A stretch of 64,000 bases of DNA from Prostheceraeus crozeri (GCA_907163375.1 CAJQUW010005278.1:1-64000), one strand, 5' to 3'. Positions 1-8,214 are shown, counted from the first letter of the stretch. Notes: a model not told the origin generated them from the letters alone. Made by a program: numbers and translations.

Positions 1-1
1 A

Positions 2-445
2 CATGCCATATCTCTTTTCAACAGTATTGAGCCCCATCTCAATGTAAATGATAGAGGAGAAATCATTACAGATGAAAATAAAGTGATTGATGCTTCACGT
101 TATGAAGACTTGATTCAGTATGCGACACGTAGAAAGCGCCGTCAGGGCTATGTTCCACCTGGTTGGTCATACTTTCTTAAACTATTGAAAAAGCATAATG
201 TGCCAAAATTTGCTTTGAATAATGAGACATTGAAAGAACTTGATTCAACAGTGGCTACTACTCCAATGCTTCAGACGATGAAAATGCCAACAAATTGGTT
301 TAAGACGTCACCTGCTACATCCCCTCCCACACTCACTAAGCAAACAAGAGGAAGAACTCGACGTAGATCTACATCGCCACTAAAACTGGTAAAAGGAAAA
401 CGTAAAACAGCTCCTCCCAGGAAATACATGTTCTCAGACTATTAA
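2..445 (+). CDS. Small basic protein of a Polinton-like element (5' end outside window)
   Basis: The frame is open from base 2 and ends with TAA at 443-445, so the true start lies left of the window; the first internal candidate start is only a GTG at 83. The visible 147 residues have a central part with a PPGW motif and, at the C-terminus, a run of Lys/Arg/Thr/Ser (RGRTRRRS, KGKRK). I recognise it only loosely as a small conserved protein that often sits beside the integrase in such elements; the basic tail suggests nucleic acid binding (inference). The next start codon, at 447, follows after one base. Confidence 0.6.
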   Translation, partial: HAISLFNSIEPHLNVNDRGEIITDENKVIDASRYEDLIQYATRRKRRQGYVPPGWSYFLKLLKKHNVPKFALNNETLKELDSTVATTPMLQTMKMPTNWFKTSPATSPPTLTKQTRGRTRRRSTSPLKLVKGKRKTAPPRKYMFSDY

Positions 446-446
446 T

Positions 447-662
447 ATGAAGCAGATGTGTTGCTTGCCATGTAATGAGCCGCCAGAGGTGAATGTCGTT
501 GTCACTTGCACTTGCTGCGCCAGCTCTCATAATGAAACCCCTAAGCAATGTGAACACGATCGCAAAACCGCTAAAGCTAAATGCTGCAGTTGTTGTAAAT
601 GTAGAAAGGCAAGAAAACAAAAAGATGAGAAGGAGGAAAAAGAGTCAGTCGTCATCGACTGA
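447..662 (+). CDS. Cysteine-rich small protein
   Basis: The 71-residue ORF starts one base after the preceding stop (TAA t ATG). It has 13 cysteines, many as CC or CxC pairs (MCCLPC, CTCC, CCSCCKC), then a highly charged Lys/Glu tail. Clustered Cys suggests metal binding, but no known finger pattern is matched. It overlaps the start of the integrase in another frame (625-662). It could be a chance ORF, but the Cys clustering and tight junction argue for a gene. Function unknown. Confidence 0.45.
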   Translation: MKQMCCLPCNEPPEVNVVVTCTCCASSHNETPKQCEHDRKTAKAKCCSCCKCRKARKQKDEKEEKESVVID

Positions 663-1712
663 ACGTTTGAAGTCAATCTATTATGATGTAAAACATCCGG
701 CAGGATTTGCATCTATCAAGAAATTATCAAAAGCGAGTGGTCTTCCACAATCACAAGTGAAACGATGGCTAAAGGGTCAGGCTACCTATACACTCCACAA
801 ACAAGCGAAAAGAAGTACCGCACCCGCCATTATATTGTTCATGACATCGATGAACAGTGGCAAGCAGATTTGTGCGATGTTGCCTCCATTTCAAAACATA
901 ACTCGGGCAATAATTTTATTTTAACCGTCATTGATATTTTCTCGCGTTATGCGTGGGCTCAACCTTTAAAAACTAAAGAAGGGAAAGGAGTAGCAAAAGC
1001 ATTCCAAACAATTTTTCGAGAAGGTCGCATTCCAAAAAGAATTCAGAGTGATCAAGGAAAAGAGTTTGAAAATCAGCATGTGACAAGATTATTTGAGAGG
1101 CATGACATTGAGTTGTTTAGTGTAAAGAGCGCTTATAAAGCTGCACTCGTTGAACGTTTTAATCGCACATTAAAAAATCGCTTGTGGCGACATTTTACTG
1201 CCAACTTGACACAAAATTGGACAAAGGTTCTACAAGATACACTCCATGCCTACAATCACTCTATCCATCGTTCTATTGGACTCAGACCAGTAGATGTAAA
1301 TGCTGACAATGTAGATAAAGTGCGCGAATCATTCCAACGTAAACGCACTCATGTGAAAAGTGATGTGAAAATTGGCGATAAAGTTCGTATCTCAAAAGTG
1401 AAAAGTGTTTTTGCTAAAGGGTACCTTCCGAATTGGACAGAGGAGGTATTTACAGTATCAAGGATTGATCAAATAGACTCTCCAACCACCTACAAGTTGA
1501 AAGATTACGATAATGAAGAAATTGAGGGTAGCTTTTACCGCGATGAGATTGAGGTAGTCATTGAAAGTGAAACATATTTGGTAGAGAAAATCATTCGATG
1601 TAAAAAACGGCAAGGTGAAGAATGGTGTCTTGTTAAATGGAGTGGTTATCCTTCAAGTATGAACTCTTGGATGCGTCGTGCCGACATCTTTCATCTAAGT
1701 GATCGACAGTGA
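625..1712 (+). pseudogene. Polinton-type DDE integrase with chromodomain, frame broken near 810
   Basis: This is a retroviral-type (rve) integrase that would insert the element into host DNA. The N-terminal part (625 to about 810: basic start, then YYDVKHPAG and VKRWLKGQ, an HTH-like segment) is in one frame; the catalytic core (765-1712 ORF) is in the -1 frame, so the two halves are not one continuous ORF. In the core, catalytic residues are visible in QADLCDV, QSDQGKEF and ALVERFNR, with 33 residues between the second Asp and the Glu. An SH3-like segment (GDKVRISK) follows, and a C-terminal chromodomain-like segment is marked by YLVEKI and LVKWSGYPS. The break lies in the A-rich run near 805-812. 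No good slippery heptamer is seen, so mutation or a sequence error is more likely than programmed shifting. The core remains intact. Confidence 0.85.
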
Positions 1713-1715
1713 TTC

Positions 1716-1722
1716 ATGCAAA
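1716..1722 (+). promoter_or_regulatory. ATGCAAA motif upstream of the core-like gene
   Basis: One of four ATGCAAA sequences found in the short spacers of this element (also 5228, 6654, and 4877 on the minus strand). It resembles the octamer site of POU factors (ATGCAAAT). A regulatory role is inferred only from its repeated position. Confidence 0.3.
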
Positions 1723-1753
1723 GTTGTAACTAACAATGTTTAGGGTTTGAGCT

Positions 1754-2209
1754 ATGAATCCAACTGCCTCATTTTATTCACGACCCTCCTATGTAAGTGG
1801 TGGAGGACAAATTTACATCGGTGCTCGCCGCCAACGTGGAGGTAGCATACTTGGTGCACTGAAATCTGTTGTAGCACCTCTCATATCCAATGTCGGTAGA
1901 TCTTTAAAACGAAATGTTTTAAGTAATGCCGTTGGCTTTGCTGGTGATGTTGCTAGTGATCTTTCCAGAGGTAGAAGTTTTAAGAGCAGTTTGTTGAATC
2001 GTGGAAAGGAACGCGGTTTAAAAACATTGAAGCAGACCTTTGCTGGTGTTACTCAAGGAAAGAAATCACCTAAACGAATGAAAAAAGGAAGGAGGAAACA
2101 TCGCGGAGCTGGTAAGGTGCGATCTTCAGTCAAAAGGCATTCACGCAAACGTCGCAGAGGCTCTAATCATTCATCAGGCGCTAAACGACGACGCTGCTAT
2201 AACTTCTAA
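1754..2209 (+). CDS. Basic core-like / membrane-active virion protein
   Basis: A 151-residue protein with two parts. The first half has a Gly-rich start (YVSGGGQ, RGGSILGALK) and an amphipathic stretch at roughly residues 33-75 (SVVAPLIS, NAVGFAGDVASD). The last third is extremely basic (KKGRRKHRG, SRKRRRG, KRRRCYNF). Adenovirus-type core and cement proteins show this mix, and the second element has a similar gene at 37309 before its capsid gene. DNA condensation and capsid-interior location are inferred. It ends two bases before the capsid-like gene. Confidence 0.6.
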   Translation: MNPTASFYSRPSYVSGGGQIYIGARRQRGGSILGALKSVVAPLISNVGRSLKRNVLSNAVGFAGDVASDLSRGRSFKSSLLNRGKERGLKTLKQTFAGVTQGKKSPKRMKKGRRKHRGAGKVRSSVKRHSRKRRRGSNHSSGAKRRRCYNF

Positions 2210-2211
2210 TC

Positions 2212-3489
2212 ATGGAGTGTAAAACTTCCGGTTTTTGTTTATTCGATCAACAAGCCATACAGACAGATATTCTTAGTTCAAGTATTGTAGATTATCATCC
2301 TCGAACAGCTGAGAATGCTGGCCCCATTGAATTTGTTATTCCTGGTGGTAGTGATGACTACATAGATTTGAGTTATGCGATGCTTGATTTGAGGTTTAGA
2401 ATTCAGCAAGCAGATGGAACTGCTATTGACGATACACATAAAGTTGGACTGAACAATTTACCATTGACTACATTACTTCGTGATGTTTCTCTAACGATTG
2501 GAGAGCAGCAGGTGGAAGGTGGTCAAAGCGATTATCCCTATAAATCATATTTCAATCATGTATCACAGTTTCATCCAGCAGCACAAAAAAGTCATATGGA
2601 AGCCATGGGATGGTACAGAGATGAAGCAGGAAAATTTGATGTTGAAACAAACAGTGGCTTTGTAAAGCGATCTGCTATGATTAAAGATAGTAGAGTATGT
2701 CAGCTATATGGTCCGCTGAATTTAGACTTCTTTAGACAGTCAAAGTTTTTACTGTGTAATACCAGCATGCGACTCAAGCTGACATTGAATAAGCCTGAAT
2801 TTGCGCTAAATGCATTTGCTAAAGTTGACAATTTTAGAATTCATGTGGAAGATATTGCACTTTACATTTGTCGAGTAGTACCGAATCCAAGTGTCATTAG
2901 TGGGCATGCTGAAGGCCTTAACCGCCAAAATGCCATTTACCCCGTTCAGCATACAAAGCTTCTCACCTTTACAATTCCGAAAGATCAAAAGAGTTTCATG
3001 AAAGATGGCCTCTTTCCATCGGAAGCACCGAAGCTCCTCATGGTGGCAATGGTTGAAAATGATGCATTTAATGGTAATATAAAGAAGAATCCTTTCAATT
3101 TTAAACACAATCAGTTAAGTGAAATTGCTTTACGTGTAAATGGTGTGAGTCATCCTGGTCCACCCTACAAACCAGATTTTGCTTCGGATCAATTTATGCG
3201 CAGTTATGTTGATTTTATGGATGTTTTTGGCTTTTACAATACGGATGACACCAACGGACTGACTATGAAAGAGTTTAAGAGTGGATATACTATTTATGCA
3301 TTTGATTTGACTGCTGACAGCGATATTAGTGCACCCTATCGTCAAGCGAACGTGCCTCATAATATTCGTTTGGATTTGACGTTCAAAAGAACACTACCTG
3401 AGACGATCAATGTATTAATTTATGCAGTCTTCGATTCAAATATTGAAATTACAAAGTATCGTGACGTGATTCTTCAGTATAATCGTTAA
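2212..3489 (+). CDS. Major capsid (hexon-like) protein candidate
   Basis: A 425-residue soluble, beta-rich protein without signal peptide or TM segments. Its position between a core-like gene and the adenain-type protease is where such elements carry the double jelly-roll capsid protein. N-terminal landmarks are DDYIDLSYAMLDLRFRI, then VGLNNLPLTTLLRDVS and DYPYKSYF, a pattern I know from a family widespread in invertebrate genomes near F54H12-type integrases. It is shorter than classical Polinton capsid proteins (about 600 residues), so the fold assignment is inference. The start lies 2 nt after the upstream stop; its own stop overlaps the next start (TAATG). The frame is intact. Confidence 0.7.
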   Translation: MECKTSGFCLFDQQAIQTDILSSSIVDYHPRTAENAGPIEFVIPGGSDDYIDLSYAMLDLRFRIQQADGTAIDDTHKVGLNNLPLTTLLRDVSLTIGEQQVEGGQSDYPYKSYFNHVSQFHPAAQKSHMEAMGWYRDEAGKFDVETNSGFVKRSAMIKDSRVCQLYGPLNLDFFRQSKFLLCNTSMRLKLTLNKPEFALNAFAKVDNFRIHVEDIALYICRVVPNPSVISGHAEGLNRQNAIYPVQHTKLLTFTIPKDQKSFMKDGLFPSEAPKLLMVAMVENDAFNGNIKKNPFNFKHNQLSEIALRVNGVSHPGPPYKPDFASDQFMRSYVDFMDVFGFYNTDDTNGLTMKEFKSGYTIYAFDLTADSDISAPYRQANVPHNIRLDLTFKRTLPETINVLIYAVFDSNIEITKYRDVILQYNR

Positions 3490-3950
3490 TGAGTTGGCTG
3501 ACTGCTGACGATATTAAGACTAAAGTGCAGCGTAATGCAGACGAAGCGACGTTGAAAGCTTTCGATAATGTCTATTCACTCGATACCTTACCACCTGCAG
3601 TAAATCACTATCCCATCTTTATTGTGCTAAACACTCATTCACAGAATTTAGGCGGTGAGCATTGGAAAGCGATCTTTATTGGAGAAGACCGACGTGGTGA
3701 ACTATTTGACTCTCTTGCTCAACCTCCAAATATACCAACACAGCAGTGGTTGAGAAAACATACGCGTCAATATCAGCGAAATGAACGCATACTACAACAT
3801 CCACTTTCATCAACGTGTGGTGCTTTTGTACTGTACTTCATCTTAAGACGTTTACATGTATCTCGATTTGCATCTGTTATTCAAAACTTTTCATGTAATC
3901 CATCCTCTAATGAAAAAATGATTTGTAAGTTCTATCATGATTTGAAATAA
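3489..3950 (+). CDS. Adenain-like cysteine protease (virion maturation)
   Basis: A 153-residue C5/adenain-type protease expected to trim capsid and core proteins during assembly. Catalytic residues can be placed: His58 (GGEHWKA), Asp74 (ELFDSL), Gln103 (ILQHP) and Cys110 (STCGAF). The 7-residue Gln-Cys spacing matches adenain, and Asp replaces the usual Glu as in many relatives. The start codon overlaps the capsid gene stop by one base (TAATG), suggesting translation by termination-reinitiation from a shared mRNA. The stop codon is embedded in AAATAAAAAC, which may serve as the polyadenylation signal. Intact. Confidence 0.88.
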   Translation: MSWLTADDIKTKVQRNADEATLKAFDNVYSLDTLPPAVNHYPIFIVLNTHSQNLGGEHWKAIFIGEDRRGELFDSLAQPPNIPTQQWLRKHTRQYQRNERILQHPLSSTCGAFVLYFILRRLHVSRFASVIQNFSCNPSSNEKMICKFYHDLK

Positions 3951-3984
3951 AAACATCATGTTGGAAAAATTGTTTTTTATTTTA
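3946..3984. terminator. Shared convergent 3' end / polyadenylation region
   Basis: Only 31 bp separate the protease stop (3950) from the stop of the reverse-strand gene (3982). The stretch has AATAAA on the plus strand at its start and AATAAA on the minus strand (TTTATT near 3973), so both transcripts could be cleaved here. Confidence 0.5.
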
Positions 3985-4842
3985 CAATCGCTGGGTACGT
4001 ACATACTCAATGAGATAGTCTAGGATCATATTTGCTTGTACATGAGATTTTAGTCCAGTAATGATCACTTTACTATTATGAAAGATTGCCACATGCACAG
4101 GTAACCAACAACTAATGAGAGCTGCAGGAAAAAGTTCGGGTTCATAACACAAACTGTAACTGCTGGTACGAATCTTCAAAAATGATAGACTGTCACTCAA
4201 TTGAGTAGATATCACCATATTGTCCACAGTCAGATTCGACATCACACACCTCTCCCTCTTCCATATCCGACGTAGTAGTCTTTGTAGCTCTAAGCGCATT
4301 GACTGCGCCGATGAATGAGAAAGGGCGCGAGAATCTGTACAGTCCCATTTGGGAAGAGTTGAAGATTCCGTGAATTGTTCATCTTCACCACTAACATTTG
4401 AGGACGACCCGGGTAATACTTGCTGTTTGGAAGCTGTTGGTGTAATGTTGTGAGATCGATTTTGGTGTAGAGTCTGAAGCGACGGAGAATGTTGACGATG
4501 GTGTAGCGATGGCGCTTCATGATGAAAGAATGAGTAAATTGAGCGATGTACCTTCCTTTTATACTTTTCCCAACTACCTTGATGAAATGTGAAGTTAGTA
4601 TGAAGTTGGGAATGATAGAGTTGAATTCGCCGATTGTTGACGCGCAACCAGATGCGATTTCCAATACGTGAATGTCTTTTCATATAGAAGTATTTTAAAT
4701 CCTTCATGATATGATGTAGAGATTGAAAATGGCGATAAGATAAAGCAAACTCTCTTCTCACATTTCCAGTTGAATCTTTGAAATAGACGTTTCGATCATG
4801 ATCCGTTTCAATACGTTGTAGGGAATCTAATTTCCAACTCAT
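3982..4842 (-). CDS. Two-part DNA-binding protein candidate: PC4-like N-terminus and TBP-like C-terminal repeat
   Basis: 286 residues. Residues 201-286 read like one repeat of the TATA-binding protein: YEPELFP at 233-239, then VAIFHNSKVIITG at 251-263 and LKS. Both positions that in TBP hold DNA-kinking phenylalanines are Phe (F238 and F254). TBP normally has two such repeats; here only one is present, so a dimer or partner would be needed. Residues 1-106 match the neighbouring 4865-5221 gene and have beta-hairpin then helix pieces (NVYFKDS, FALSYRHFQSL) that recall the PC4 ssDNA-binding fold, a weaker idea. A Ser/His/Gln-rich linker of about 90 residues joins them. A role in transcribing the element is inferred. 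Confidence 0.7.
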   Translation of the reverse strand: MSWKLDSLQRIETDHDRNVYFKDSTGNVRREFALSYRHFQSLHHIMKDLKYFYMKRHSRIGNRIWLRVNNRRIQLYHSQLHTNFTFHQGSWEKYKRKVHRSIYSFFHHEAPSLHHRQHSPSLQTLHQNRSHNITPTASKQQVLPGSSSNVSGEDEQFTESSTLPKWDCTDSRALSHSSAQSMRLELQRLLRRIWKRERCVMSNLTVDNMVISTQLSDSLSFLKIRTSSYSLCYEPELFPAALISCWLPVHVAIFHNSKVIITGLKSHVQANMILDYLIEYVRTQRL

Positions 4843-4864
4843 GGTGCGTGATAGTCATGTCTGA

Positions 4865-5221
4865 TTAAGATTTGCATAGTAGGGCGATGAACTCACGACG
4901 AATAAATGTCATGATGGAGCGATGTATGTATCTTCTATACTTCTCCCAATTGTATTTGCGAAATGAGAAACAGTTTGCGGAATGAGAATGGTAGATTTGA
5001 ATTTCATTTCTGTAATGTTGAAGCCAAACTTGATCACCCAGGGAGATGAATCTTAATGTTTCAAAATATTCCAAATCCCTCATGATATCATTGAGGTTGA
5101 CAAATTGTCGCCATGTTAATGTAATTCCTCTTGATGTATGACCATGAGAATTTTTGAAATGTACGTTTCCATCACGATCAACTCTGATATATTGTAGAGA
5201 GTCCAAAATCCAAGTCTTCAT
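4865..5221 (-). CDS. Paralogue of the N-terminal domain of the TBP-like gene
   Basis: 118 residues from the ATG at 5221 (an alternative start is 5233; the inner one aligns with the neighbour). It matches residues 1-106 of the downstream gene along its length: LDSLQ, GNVHFKNS, ITLTWRQF, IMRDLEYF, SWEKY/NWEKY and HRSI. The pattern, a short beta-strand run then a Trp/Tyr-containing helix, seems to occur twice within the protein, which fits a tandem PC4-like or Whirly-like fold (inference). It lacks the TBP-like part. 22 bp lie between its stop and the next start. A local gene duplication is the simplest origin. Confidence 0.6.
   Translation of the reverse strand: MKTWILDSLQYIRVDRDGNVHFKNSHGHTSRGITLTWRQFVNLNDIMRDLEYFETLRFISLGDQVWLQHYRNEIQIYHSHSANCFSFRKYNWEKYRRYIHRSIMTFIRREFIALLCKS
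4871..4877 (-). promoter_or_regulatory. ATGCAAA(T) motif upstream of the TBP-like gene
   Basis: Read on the minus strand this is ATGCAAAT, an exact octamer site, 35 bases before the start at 4842. See 1716 for its relatives. Confidence 0.3.
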
Positions 5222-5256
5222 GATGTTATGCAAAGTTGCAGATTAGCAATATAAAA
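5222..5256. promoter_or_regulatory. 35-bp divergent promoter between two start codons
   Basis: The reverse-strand start (5221) and forward start (5257) are separated by only 35 bp, containing ATGCAAAGTTG (5228-5238), which recurs at 1716-1726, and an AATATAAAAATG start context. Regulation of both genes must use this stretch or lie within coding sequence. Confidence 0.45.
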
Positions 5257-6654
5257 ATGTCGTTTTATCATATTTTGCTTAGCAATGCGGCTACAAAGAG
5301 ATTTACTAGTAATCGAGCCGCACTCTTTTCTACTCCCATTGATCATGCACAACAGCTAAATGGAAATTGGGAAGTGGGTGTCACTCAACTTGTTTATAGC
5401 AACTGTGTCTATACTTTTGATCATGAGGTGATGACTATTAATATGAGACGTACAGCTGCTTACCAATGTGAAAAGGGCTGCCGAGTATACATTCCACAGT
5501 GGCCAAAGAAAGATCTCTTATCATGTAAAAAGTTTATATATGATTTCTTGAATAAAGCGTGTAAACATATTGCCCAATTTACTCCACACAATGATGATTA
5601 TACTTATATACATCATGTAGTTGAGAAAGATTGGATTGTTGGTTTAAGTCCAAGTTTAAGAAATGATTTAGGCTACCTCGCTAGCGCCTTAACAAGCTAT
5701 GATAATTTTAACGTTAATTACCACATAAGTGGTCATAAACAGTTAATATATCGAGAGGAAGCTTATTATGTAGATCTTATTCCAAGAAATGAGAAGACGT
5801 TGGTAAAGAAGATTGTGATTAAGCCAAGAAAGACAAACATGACTCCTGAAACATTATTGAAGAAATTTAATTATCTCCTTCGAGTTGATGGTAAACAAGT
5901 GGCAACATTGACTTATATTAAATCATCTAATCATATTGCAATAAGTAAATTAAATGATGATGATCTAGTATTAATTTGTTCAAAAGATTTTCATCAGTTC
6001 TTGCGACATCATTCTGCAGCTGTTCATGGAAAATTTAATATGCAACATTTACCATGTGAAAGGTCAAATCAATTTGATACAGAATGGACCGTATCTTTAT
6101 ACAGAAAGTGTGTAGAGCCTTTCGGTGGTATCTTACATGATACAAGAGTGCTGATGCCTCGCATCATTACTTCAGTTAAATTGGTTGTAGATTATTTAAA
6201 TGAAGTGATTAATGACCAACATATTTCATTTTCTGAAAAAGAAGGTACTTTGTCTCTCACTATAAGTGGAAAAGGTATTGAACTAATTATGGATAAAACT
6301 CTAATGGACATTTTGGGTTTTGACCAAAATATCTTTAAAAGTGGTACTGTAACCAAAGCTAGCGCAGACATGTCGCTATCGCGTCGTATTAACTATTTTC
6401 AGATATATTCCAATATTGGTGAAGATGTACGTGTGGGAGATGTTGAAGCTCCATTGCTAGCAATGATACCATACCAGCCAAAGAGCTGCAGTATTTTATC
6501 TGAGCATACTTTCAAGAAAGTGCATTATACAAAGCTGAAATCAAACTACATCCCACAAATTGATATTGCCATTTATGACGATGCTGGTGCGTTGATTCCT
6601 TTTCATAAAGATGCTGTGACAAGTATCACACTCCATTTCCGAATGAAGAGTTAA
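5257..6654 (+). CDS. Large virion protein candidate, paralogue A (minor capsid/penton-like)
   Basis: 465 residues from the ATG at 5257; the longer ORF starts at a non-ATG codon. N-terminal LNGNWEVGVTQLVYSN is the family hallmark, shared with the next gene (LEGEWEVGVSSICYDS) and with the broken gene at 26811 in the other element. A conserved C-terminal end has ILGFDQ, then PKSCSILSEH, and a last beta segment ending HFRMKS. Mid-protein WTVSLYRK matches WWVDIYGD of the neighbour. No TM segments. It lies among capsid genes and probably is a virion vertex or fibre-associated protein (inference). Intact. Confidence 0.6.
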   Translation: MSFYHILLSNAATKRFTSNRAALFSTPIDHAQQLNGNWEVGVTQLVYSNCVYTFDHEVMTINMRRTAAYQCEKGCRVYIPQWPKKDLLSCKKFIYDFLNKACKHIAQFTPHNDDYTYIHHVVEKDWIVGLSPSLRNDLGYLASALTSYDNFNVNYHISGHKQLIYREEAYYVDLIPRNEKTLVKKIVIKPRKTNMTPETLLKKFNYLLRVDGKQVATLTYIKSSNHIAISKLNDDDLVLICSKDFHQFLRHHSAAVHGKFNMQHLPCERSNQFDTEWTVSLYRKCVEPFGGILHDTRVLMPRIITSVKLVVDYLNEVINDQHISFSEKEGTLSLTISGKGIELIMDKTLMDILGFDQNIFKSGTVTKASADMSLSRRINYFQIYSNIGEDVRVGDVEAPLLAMIPYQPKSCSILSEHTFKKVHYTKLKSNYIPQIDIAIYDDAGALIPFHKDAVTSITLHFRMKS

Positions 6655-6660
6655 TGCAAA
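6654..6660 (+). promoter_or_regulatory. ATGCAAA motif between the two paralogues
   Basis: Overlaps the stop codon of the preceding gene and lies about 35 bases before the likely start of the next at 6694. Fourth member of the spacer motif set. Confidence 0.25.
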
Positions 6661-6693
6661 CGTATGCTAATATATTTTTCCAATGTGAATAAT

Positions 6694-8214
6694 ATGGAAA
6701 GTGAAAATAAGGACTCGTTTCTAATCTACTTGCCCAGTAATGCTTCTATGAATAAATTTCCCAAAAATAAACCATCAGACTATCGAGTAGAATTAAATCG
6801 CCCACTGCATTTAGAAGGTGAATGGGAGGTTGGCGTTTCTAGTATTTGCTATGATAGCAATATTCAGAATGTGAATGATTTGGAAGAAATGATATTGACT
6901 CCTCGCACCCATGATGGAATAACGATGAATAATGCATTTCAGTTCCCATACAATTTAACATCAGATGGAAAGTGGAACTATGAATGGATTCAGATAAAAT
7001 CAGATTCTTATGAGCCATTTGGGAATGAGAAAATTATTAAGGCATTCAACAGTGGTAATACTTCCATCATGAAGAATAAAAATCAGAAAGCTTATGAGTT
7101 TACTATCTATCATTGGAGTGGGAGACAGTTCCTCCGCTTTCATTCTTTTACTAAAGGTCTTACGCTGAGGTTGGATAGTGAATTCTATCCGCATCTCGGT
7201 TTTGGTCATGGACTACATCTAACGTCAATTGCTACTGCAAATGTTAGAAAAGTTTATTCAAATCGAATCAACAAATTTCATTATAGATTTAAAATATTTG
7301 ATGAAGATGTTGTAGAATGCGAAGAACGCATCATTTTGAAAAAGCGTGGTGTTCAACCTTTATCACTTATTGAGTTAGTAAAACGATGGAATGAGACTGT
7401 GGATAAGAAGTATGGAGAGAAAATTATGGCGGACAAAAATAAGTTGGTTATTCAGAAATATAATGACAAACTTACAGTTTATTTCTCTCCAACCTTGCGT
7501 CATTTTGTAAGACATTATACACCTATTATTGGAAGCGGTGTGGTGTATGCTTCTCATGAATATCACACTAAAGCTGATTCAGTTAATGATGAATGGTGGG
7601 TGGACATCTATGGCGATCGCATCAAGAAAATTTACCAGTCTTATGAAGAATCTAAAGTTGCTATCAATATAATGCCGCGTCTATATCATACAGTTGAAAG
7701 CTTCATTCATGTAGTAAATCCTTATATACAACAGAATTTGAAGCATGTGATGAAAAGTAAATATGATGTAAAGACACACCACATTTCGTTTTCAATTGAA
7801 AATCAACGCGTTGTTCTGAGACTGGGTGATGACATTCAATGTCAATTGAGTAAAAATTTGAAAAAACTCTTTGGATTTTCAATGCTACAAACTGTGTTTG
7901 CTGCTGCGCATACGATTGGTATAGAAACACCAATGACACTTGATAAACATGAACAGCACCTTTACATTCAAAGTGATTTGATTCTACCTATTTCTGTTGG
8001 TGAGAAAAAAGAATACATTTTACGTGATTTCATTCATGATAAAGACGCTTCATATGGAATAGTCGAGAAGATGTTTGAATCTATTTTCTATCATCCCGTC
8101 GTCAAACAAACTATACCCTCTATTGCTATCAAAATTACCAATGGTTTACAAGAGTGCATCCATGTGAAAGATACTAAATCCCTCATAACGTTAGTGTTTC
8201 GGAAAACAAAGTGA
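6694..8214 (+). CDS. Large virion protein candidate, paralogue B (minor capsid/penton-like)
   Basis: 506 residues from the ATG at 6694; an upstream in-frame ATG at 6664 would add 10 residues, but the family alignment starts at MESENKDSFLIYLPSN. It follows its paralogue in tandem with about 40 bp between. Shared landmarks are LPSNASMNKF, LEGEWEVGVSSICYDS, DEWWVDIYGD, KLFGF and a final ITLVFRKTK. Divergence is high, so the duplication is old. Two copies imply distinct structural roles, for example a hetero-oligomeric vertex (inference). Intact, no TM segments. Confidence 0.6.
   Translation: MESENKDSFLIYLPSNASMNKFPKNKPSDYRVELNRPLHLEGEWEVGVSSICYDSNIQNVNDLEEMILTPRTHDGITMNNAFQFPYNLTSDGKWNYEWIQIKSDSYEPFGNEKIIKAFNSGNTSIMKNKNQKAYEFTIYHWSGRQFLRFHSFTKGLTLRLDSEFYPHLGFGHGLHLTSIATANVRKVYSNRINKFHYRFKIFDEDVVECEERIILKKRGVQPLSLIELVKRWNETVDKKYGEKIMADKNKLVIQKYNDKLTVYFSPTLRHFVRHYTPIIGSGVVYASHEYHTKADSVNDEWWVDIYGDRIKKIYQSYEESKVAINIMPRLYHTVESFIHVVNPYIQQNLKHVMKSKYDVKTHHISFSIENQRVVLRLGDDIQCQLSKNLKKLFGFSMLQTVFAAAHTIGIETPMTLDKHEQHLYIQSDLILPISVGEKKEYILRDFIHDKDASYGIVEKMFESIFYHPVVKQTIPSIAIKITNGLQECIHVKDTKSLITLVFRKTK

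Noticed and set aside
805-820. Programmed -1 frameshift in the integrase
   Set aside because: No X XXY YYZ heptamer in the right frame and no obvious downstream structure; simple mutation or sequence error fits better.
4290-4664. 124-residue minus-strand ORF
   Set aside because: Out-of-frame shadow of the TBP-like gene.
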